The notes under the pieces are model-generated. The model saw only the letters and a program-made list of their open reading frames with translations, searched no databases and was not told the DNA's origin. DNA of 64,000 bases from Isoetes taiwanensis (taxonomy: Eukaryota > Streptophyta > Lycopodiopsida > Isoetales > Isoetaceae): positions 250,001-314,000 of the forward strand of contig JAJEKV010000222.1 of NCBI GenBank assembly GCA_021234155.1. The letters are read 5' to 3'. The translations under genes and the position numbers were made by a program. Below are positions 58,466-64,000 of the stretch, piece by piece (within the stretch, counting starts at the first letter, position 1; each line of letters opens with the position of its first letter).

Positions 58466-59029
58466 CTACTATTTTCCTTCTCCTGCCCTGGTCCCAGATG
58501 TGTTACATCATGCTCGCCTTTGTCACGCCAAGCTCACATTAGTTGTATTTTCATGGCCCTCAGCTCCGTGGTGGCCGTTTACTAGCTAAGGACTCTTCCA
58601 CATGGCAGCCTTTTGTTCGGGATGCTCTCTTCCTTCCCGAGGTCTCCTATGCTCTGCTACCCTCTACATCCTCTTGTATTGCTGGCTCCCACCGCCATGT
58701 GGCATTATTCGCCCTGCGTTGTGATTTTTCTCTTAATGACCATTTATCTTCATGATTTTTATATTATTATTCATTGTGCCCCATTATGGATTTATCGTAT
58801 AGGAAGTTATATTCGTTAGGTTCTGATGGTTGGCTTAAATTGTTACAAATGTTCTCGACTTATGATTTAGTTTAACATTATTTTACAGCATAGTACACAC
58901 TTTGCTAGTATTGAGCGCTTGTAGGAGACCACGTTGTGCATTTGGAGTCGATCTTATTCATCTTTCTAATATTTCTTTAATGGCTTTTCAGATATTTTCC
59001 CATGTTATGATCATTTCTCTTCATCCTTT

Positions 59030-59949
59030 ATGGGCTTGGTCCTGGTCTCTATCCTTCAGTCTCGTGCTACTTCTATTTTGTCAAGTTACTCCTCTGCCTG
59101 GCTGCAGTTTCGCAGGTGGTGTGTGTCTCATGGGGTTCCATTTTTGCCAGCTTCCTCCTTGCATGTGGCTGCTTTTCTTTCCACCTTAGTCTCTAGTCGA
59201 CGTAGCTCAGCCTCAGTGGGAGTTGCCGCCACATCGATTGCTTTCTTCCACTACCTGATCAATGTTCCTTCCCCTTGCGCAACCCCGCTTGCTATGTTAG
59301 TCCGCCAAGCAGCACCACGCATGCAGTCAACCACACAGTCTCGCTTACCGCTTGCGGCATCCCATGTTCGCCAAATCATCACATTGCTTGCTCATCCACA
59401 TGCCGATTGGCGTAGCCTCATGAAAGCCTCTCTGGTCACAATTTGCTTTGCGGGTTTTCTTCGCATTTCTGAAGCCCTTCACTTAAATTGGCGTGATCTC
59501 ACCTTTTTTCCAGATCATGTCCTATTAATCATTTGAAAATCGAAATGTGATCAAGCTGCTAGAAGTCAGGAAGTCGTAATTGCCCGCACCTTTTTCCCCT
59601 TCTGCCCAGTTGCGCTGTTGCAGCATTTGTTAGCTAGTTGTTGCTTTCGGACTTATGATCCATATGAGGGTGGCCCTCTTTTCCGCTCGTGTTTGTCATT
59701 TCCTCGTCCGTTATCTTATTCCACTGCCCGCTCCTGGTGGTTTGAGTCCATAAGCCTCATTGGCTTGGATCCCCATAGTTTTGGAACCCGTGCAGGTTGA
59801 CGTGGTGGTGCCACGGCTGCGGCAGCTGCGTCTATCCCTTCATATATTGTTCGCTCTCATGGGCATGGCGCTCAGTATCTTCCCACTCGCGCTACATTCG
59901 TCCTGACATCCAAGATCGTCTCGTGGTATCACGCAATCTTGGTCTTTGA
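59030..59949 (+). pseudogene. Tyrosine recombinase, C-terminally broken
   Basis: N-terminal SAM-like part: SYSSAWLQFRRWCVSHGVPF and onward. Catalytic part: LVTICFAGFLRISEALHLNW with the box-I Arg in FLRISEAL. After frame losses near 59536-59790, box II reads HSFGTRAG, stop, RGGATAAAAASIPSYIV. The catalytic Tyr lies in RYIRPDIQDRLVVS in a shifted frame ending at 59949. All three boxes (R, H-x-x-R-like, Y) are present but a TGA and at least one frameshift separate them. The RGGATAAAA motif is typical of DIRS/Ngaro/Crypton recombinases. Confidence 0.85.
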
Positions 59950-60002
59950 GGTAGGTTCCTCTTCTGTCGGCCGAATATGTGTGTTGTATGACCCATCTTA
60001 GG

Positions 60003-60167
60003 AATGCCATGGTTCTATTGCATTAGCAATAGAACCATCATTCCTTGGATGGGGACATCTTTCCACCTCCCCTCTTCAGTTTTCCTCTATTTATAGGTTC
60101 GTGTTTCTCTCGACCTCTTATCGGCGTTCTCTTGAGCTGCTGTTGGATTTGCATCTATTTATCAAGT
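60003..60167 (+). repeat. Direct repeat A2
   Basis: Second copy of A, directly abutting B1 and sharing AATGC with it. Carries the covaried terminal hairpin. Followed by ~700 bp of unique sequence before B2. Confidence 0.9.
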
Positions 60168-60870
60168 ATTCCACCTCACCCTCCCTTTAACACTCTATCT
60201 GTGCCCAGAACAGTCAATAGTGTCCTGATGTTTTTTCTCGTTTTTAGGCATATGTCAGCAGTTATGTATGGTAGTTGGATGTTGTTGGCATGGTTGTCCG
60301 TTGTGTCCCTAGCGAAGTCTTGTGATTTCTAGGGATATTTGACCTTTTTTCTTTCTCTCGGCGTGGCACCGTAGCCTCCGAGGCAGTACCATTTGGTGGG
60401 CTCCCAGGCATCTCTATGCAGTTTACAACAATTGGTCGACTGTTTTTTCCTTTTCTCCTTTTTCAAATCCGGCGTGGTCCTGCGACCTTCGGCTTTCCCC
60501 CGTTTTATCTACTTCAGCTGTGTATCATTAGTACACTTGTCCCTGCTGAGGACTAACCATCTAACGGGTAGCTTTCTCATTTTTGCAGGTTGGTTTGGAG
60601 TTAGCGGCATTCTAGGCCCACAGTAGATCCATCGGATTCTTCACCAGATCTTGTTTTATCATGGAGTCGAAGTCGTCTATTATGTTTGGTCCTTAATAAT
60701 TCAAAAGTCACCCAGTAAACTATTTTCAATTGTTCATGAAGGACTTTGTAATTCTATGCTCTCGATGATTGTCTAGTTTCGGAGCATGTATGGGACCATA
60801 ATTTCAGTTCCTTTTTTCCTACCCTATTGGGATACTGTACTCAGCAATTTTTCAAGCTCAATGAGAACTC

Positions 60871-60907
60871 CCGAATATGTGTGTTGTAGGACCCATCCTA
60901 GGAATGC
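60871..60907 (+). repeat. Direct repeat B2
   Basis: Matches 59971-60007 at all but two positions (CCGAATATGTGTGTTGTA then GGAATGC). It marks the right end of the recombinase element. Confidence 0.88.
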
Positions 60908-60921
60908 AAAAATAATGTTAC

Positions 60922-61510
60922 CTTATCAATAATGTTCTCGATGACTTCATCAGAAAGATTCGTACCACATTCAGCAAGGGTCGCTACTACCGTTTGCTTA
61001 ACCTGGGATTCCTTTATATTAACATTCAACACAGTATTACATTCAGCACAGTTGGTTAACCTGATTTAAGAATTGGCACTGTTAATTTAACCTAATTTAT
61101 TGAAACGAGAAGACGTTCTTGTAACTAAATTACTCCCGCGGGTTAAAATTAATTAGGCAGAAGTTCACCATGTATAATTTTTCTTCACTAAAAAAATAAA
61201 TGGAGCCCTATGAAGCTCAATTCTTGCCAATATTGAAGAAATCACAGCACAAGAAAAAAGAAACATAAGTCATACCTTAGTTTGTCTTACCTTTGCCCGA
61301 TCCATGTTTTTTCCTTTTCATTTCATCAATCCTGAGTATTATGCACTGCTTTTGTTCTTGCGGTTGCATTTCGACTGTATGCTTTTAAACAAGAAGGCTT
61401 CATTGTATACAACAATTATGGAGAATACTCACAATCTATTTTCTGATTAACTGGAGCACTGATGGAATAATGAAAGACCTCGAGCAAATTCTTTAAAATT
61501 TGAGCCTACC
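60922..61510 (-). pseudogene. CBL Ca2+ sensor fragment, EF-hand exons
   Basis: Exon 61002-60922 on the reverse strand reads [20 protein letters not shown] then IENIIDK, ending at a GTAACA donor. This is the stretch just before EF-hand 4 in plant calcineurin B-like proteins, which bind Ca2+ and activate CIPK kinases. Upstream, about 61510-61433 reads FKEFARGLSLFH and then, after a 2-base slip, APVNQKID with a GTGAGT donor, matching the segment EFARxLSxFHPNAPxxxKID. The intervening exon is unclear and the EF-hand 4 exon is missing between here and 55681. The recombinase element fills that interval. Confidence 0.65.
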
Positions 61511-61529
61511 ATTCCATAATCTGCAGCCG

Positions 61530-63440
61530 AAGGAAGCTTTGAAAATGATCATTTTTGTCCAGTGGCTTGCAACGCTCTTCAGCATGTGCTCCGTTGCATT
61601 GTAAAGACCAATCCTTATCAGGGATTTGGATAAGGATGCGGAAAGTTTTGTCATTTTGTAGAAATAGGAACTATTCCTGAACCCGGCAGAAGATCAGATG
61701 GTAGAAGATATAAAAAACGACTTGATCTTGAATCCAGTGAATCTTGAATCTTCCCTCCTCTTTTAAGCATTGTTTCCTAATAGATAATCACAAAGAAGCT
61801 CCTCACAATCACGGCTATGGAAGAGCTGCACACTGTATACCAAATCCAGAGAGGTAAATCGACATTGGAAGCTCTGCAAGTTCGCTAAGCTCTACCCTAA
61901 ATCGTGGAGGGCACCATGGATGTGCCGAAGATGAAGCTTTAACCGATCTGTAACAGCGGCGAAGAATGAGACAACCCTTAGGGTTTGTGTTGCCGGATAA
62001 AGGATAAACAAATAAGAAATACATCAATACATGCAAAGAAAAAAAAGGGCACTCTACCACAGATTTTCCCTTTCAATGGCTAAAAATGGATTGCACTCTA
62101 GAAATACTATTTAGTATATGCAAATGAATACGGCGATGAAATCATAGAAAAACCATGTAAAACAAGGTGGTGCGCACGGAGGGTTGCCCTCCGTGACTCG
62201 AGGGTGAAGTGGCTTAAATCATACTTCAAAGTCATGATTCACAATCAATCAAAAATGCTACTTCAAAACAATACCGTGGATCTTGTTGGCTTTGTGCTTT
62301 TTAATTTGAAGTTTTCTAAATTTGAAGTTTAGTTTCTAGCTAGATGTGATTTGATGGACTTTGGCACTAGATCATGCAATATATCTATAAAGTCGGATGC
62401 AAATACTTATGTCATTTTCAAAAAGTTGACAAGATATGTTTTTTGCAAGGTGCAAGCCTTTATCATGTTGACAAGCTAGGGTTTCTTTTGCCCAGGTCCA
62501 AGCTCTCCTTTGAACACTTTTGGAACTCCTGTTGGAACTACTTGCAATATTAGAAGAAAAATATTATGATACATTAGCTTGGCACATAAATGGGTGTACC
62601 ACTTGAACCATTGAAATTGGAAAGCCTCCCCCTTGTTTGAAGTATACGTATTTGGGAGCGGCAAAATTATTTCTACGAGGCGACCTATAGTTATTGGGCC
62701 CATAAACATTTCGAGCCCCATAAACATTGGAAGGCCAATAATGTGGGGCTGGACAACCATTATATGGTCTCAAATTAATGGGTGTCCACTAACATCAACA
62801 TTTAGATTAAGAAAACTTGAAGCATTGAAATTGTGATGCCCATATTAGAAAAAATTAGTATGATACTAAGGTGCATGACATTATTGTTATTGTTCAAAAT
62901 TATTATTATTGTTCAAAGAAAAGTCATGTTGACATTGTTGGCATTGGAAGGCTCAAAATAATTTCTATATAATGGGCAACCGGTGTTCCATTTACATCAA
63001 CATTTGGATCAACAAAATCTTAATTAGAATTAGGAAGCCCCCCTTATCCATGTGAAGATAAAACATATTAGCATCAAAAGATCTTAAACTCCAAACACGA
63101 TTCACTAGGAAGGCTTTAGCATAGAATTTAGGTTCATTAGCAACAATGGCATATCATAAGCATTCAATGGACTTTTGGTATGCAGTCACTTTATAATAAC
63201 CCTGTGAGACTTGATCTTTTACACCATGAAAAAACCATTTCTTTTTGGGTTGCCCCTAGGGGGGCAAACCCTCGTTTATGTGGGTATATGGGCATATTCA
63301 AGTATATGCTGGCATATACCTAGCATATGCTGATGACTGCTAAAAACTGGCTGCTGCCTGTAAATGCTCGGTCGTCTCCTCAGGTGCTGATTCGGTTGTT
63401 GAGCGCCAAGCTTGGTGTCGATGCTCGAGTGCTTTGGGTA
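61530..63440. other. No supported gene
   Basis: AT-rich. Reverse frames at 62060-61815 and 62773-62476 (NVYGARNVYGPNNYRSPRRN) and a reverse protein-like stretch near 63210-63050 (VSQGYYKVTAYQKSIECL) are unassigned and may be remnants of element genes. Confidence 0.35.
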
Positions 63441-63454
63441 TGGCCTAGGTTCTA

Positions 63455-63643
63455 GTGCTTCAGGTATGGCATGATACGCATAGAGGGAAGGTCATAGCTT
63501 CTGTGTCTTTCTGTGTTTTTCAGATGGGTTTCCTTCTTCTTCCATTTGATAGTGCCGGAAGAGAGGTCGAAATGCAAGCTGCAAAGTTGCCTCAGGATTT
63601 TCCTTTCGTGGGTTCTTTTGCAACTCTAATTTCGGCAATTTGA
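63455..63643 (+). other. Weak open frame at the window edge
   Basis: A 62-residue frame with GFLLLPFDSAGREVEMQAAK. Unrecognised; could be an exon of a gene running past the window. A short tandem repeat GGTGAAGCCATGGATTTGTT occurs twice, with a partial third copy, at 63886-63956. Confidence 0.25.
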
Positions 63644-64000
63644 GGGTGAACCTTTGAGTTGTACCGCCCCAGAGCAAATCGAGTTCTTCCATACTCCAGC
63701 TTTCGCTGCAGAAGAAACACCCGATCTGTTCTATGGCTGAAGGAACGCATGGCTATCTCTCTTCAGAGGTTGCATAATCCAAAACCTGTGCATGCCCGTT
63801 TCTAATGTTGAACCCATCATTCAGAAGCTGTGGATATTCAAGTTTTGGTTTTAATCACAAGCAATTCGGATTTCCTTCTTAGGAACGGTGAAGCCATGGA
63901 TTTGTTTTTGTGAAAGGTGAAGCCATGGATTTGTTTCTTAGGAACGGTGAAGCCATGTGCACCTGCAAGGTAATTAAGATCTTATCCAAAGAAGCTTTTT

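Larger units (their letters stand above)
55737..60907 (+). mobile_element. Tyrosine-recombinase element with split direct repeats
   Basis: A repeat of ~163 bp lies at 55737-55899 and again at 60003-60167. A ~37-bp repeat lies at 59971-60007 and 60871-60907. The order is A1, genes, B1, A2, B2, with AATGC at the start, at the B1/A2 junction and at the end. This is the split-direct-repeat layout of PAT/Ngaro-type elements, or equally a 4.3-kb element followed head-to-tail by a 0.9-kb deletion relative. It carries a gag-like frame and a tyrosine recombinase; no reverse transcriptase was found. No target duplication is expected for integration by a recombinase, and none is seen. Confidence 0.8.

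Overview
The window reads as nuclear DNA of a land plant with a large, repeat-rich genome. The evidence is spliced gene pieces with GT/AG borders and plant-type proteins: SEC61 alpha ending in the plant-like tail ELGFFGF, a calcineurin B-like (CBL) Ca2+ sensor, and a plant-type FCP1/NIF-domain protein. It also holds LINE, Ty1/copia, Ty3, Helitron and tyrosine-recombinase element fragments and many satellites. A seed-free plant (fern-like) is my guess, at low confidence. Almost no intact host gene is present; most coding stretches are decayed or belong to mobile elements.

Layout. 0-5 kb: a decayed, reverse-oriented copy (copy A) of an unrecognised element, here called family X, followed by a 319-bp TIR element with a 4-bp target duplication. 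5-12 kb: sparse DNA with a reverse-strand transposon-associated protein at 9.3-10.6 kb. 12.2-13.9 kb: truncated Ty3-like gag-protease. 13.9-14.5 kb and 35.07-35.6 kb: the two halves of a SEC61 alpha pseudogene. They are split inside an exon by a 20,567-bp TIR element (14507-35073) with a perfect 4-bp target duplication, TGTA. That element holds a decayed gene pair at its left, two blocks of a ~400-430-bp satellite with an embedded tRNA-like (Pol III) promoter, a 5.1-kb insertion splitting the satellite, a correctly spliced FCP1-like gene, a tRNA-derived SINE, ATGTACAT-rich blocks, and a reverse-strand transposase-like pseudogene with an HGKG motif.

35.6-39.6 kb: a SEC61 exon duplicate, a Helitron fragment and short repeats. 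39.6-43.8 kb: family X copy B, flanked by inverted repeats and carrying palindromic satellite and a minisatellite. 44-49 kb: a small hypothetical gene, degenerate tandem repeats, a BAH-like pseudogene and an isolated SEC61 N-terminal exon on the reverse strand. 49.4-52.5 kb: a 5'-truncated LINE with its target duplication. 53.8-54.9 kb: a Ty1/copia fragment and a foldback element. 55.7-60.9 kb: a tyrosine-recombinase element (gag-like ORF plus recombinase, split direct repeats, no visible reverse transcriptase) lying within a broken CBL gene. 61.5-64 kb: mostly featureless.

The strongest novelty candidates are the 20.6-kb TIR element with its small relative, its tRNA-promoter satellite and its cargo gene; the tyrosine-recombinase element; and the unrecognised family X. 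All family assignments are from reading the sequence and memory of the families, without database searches.
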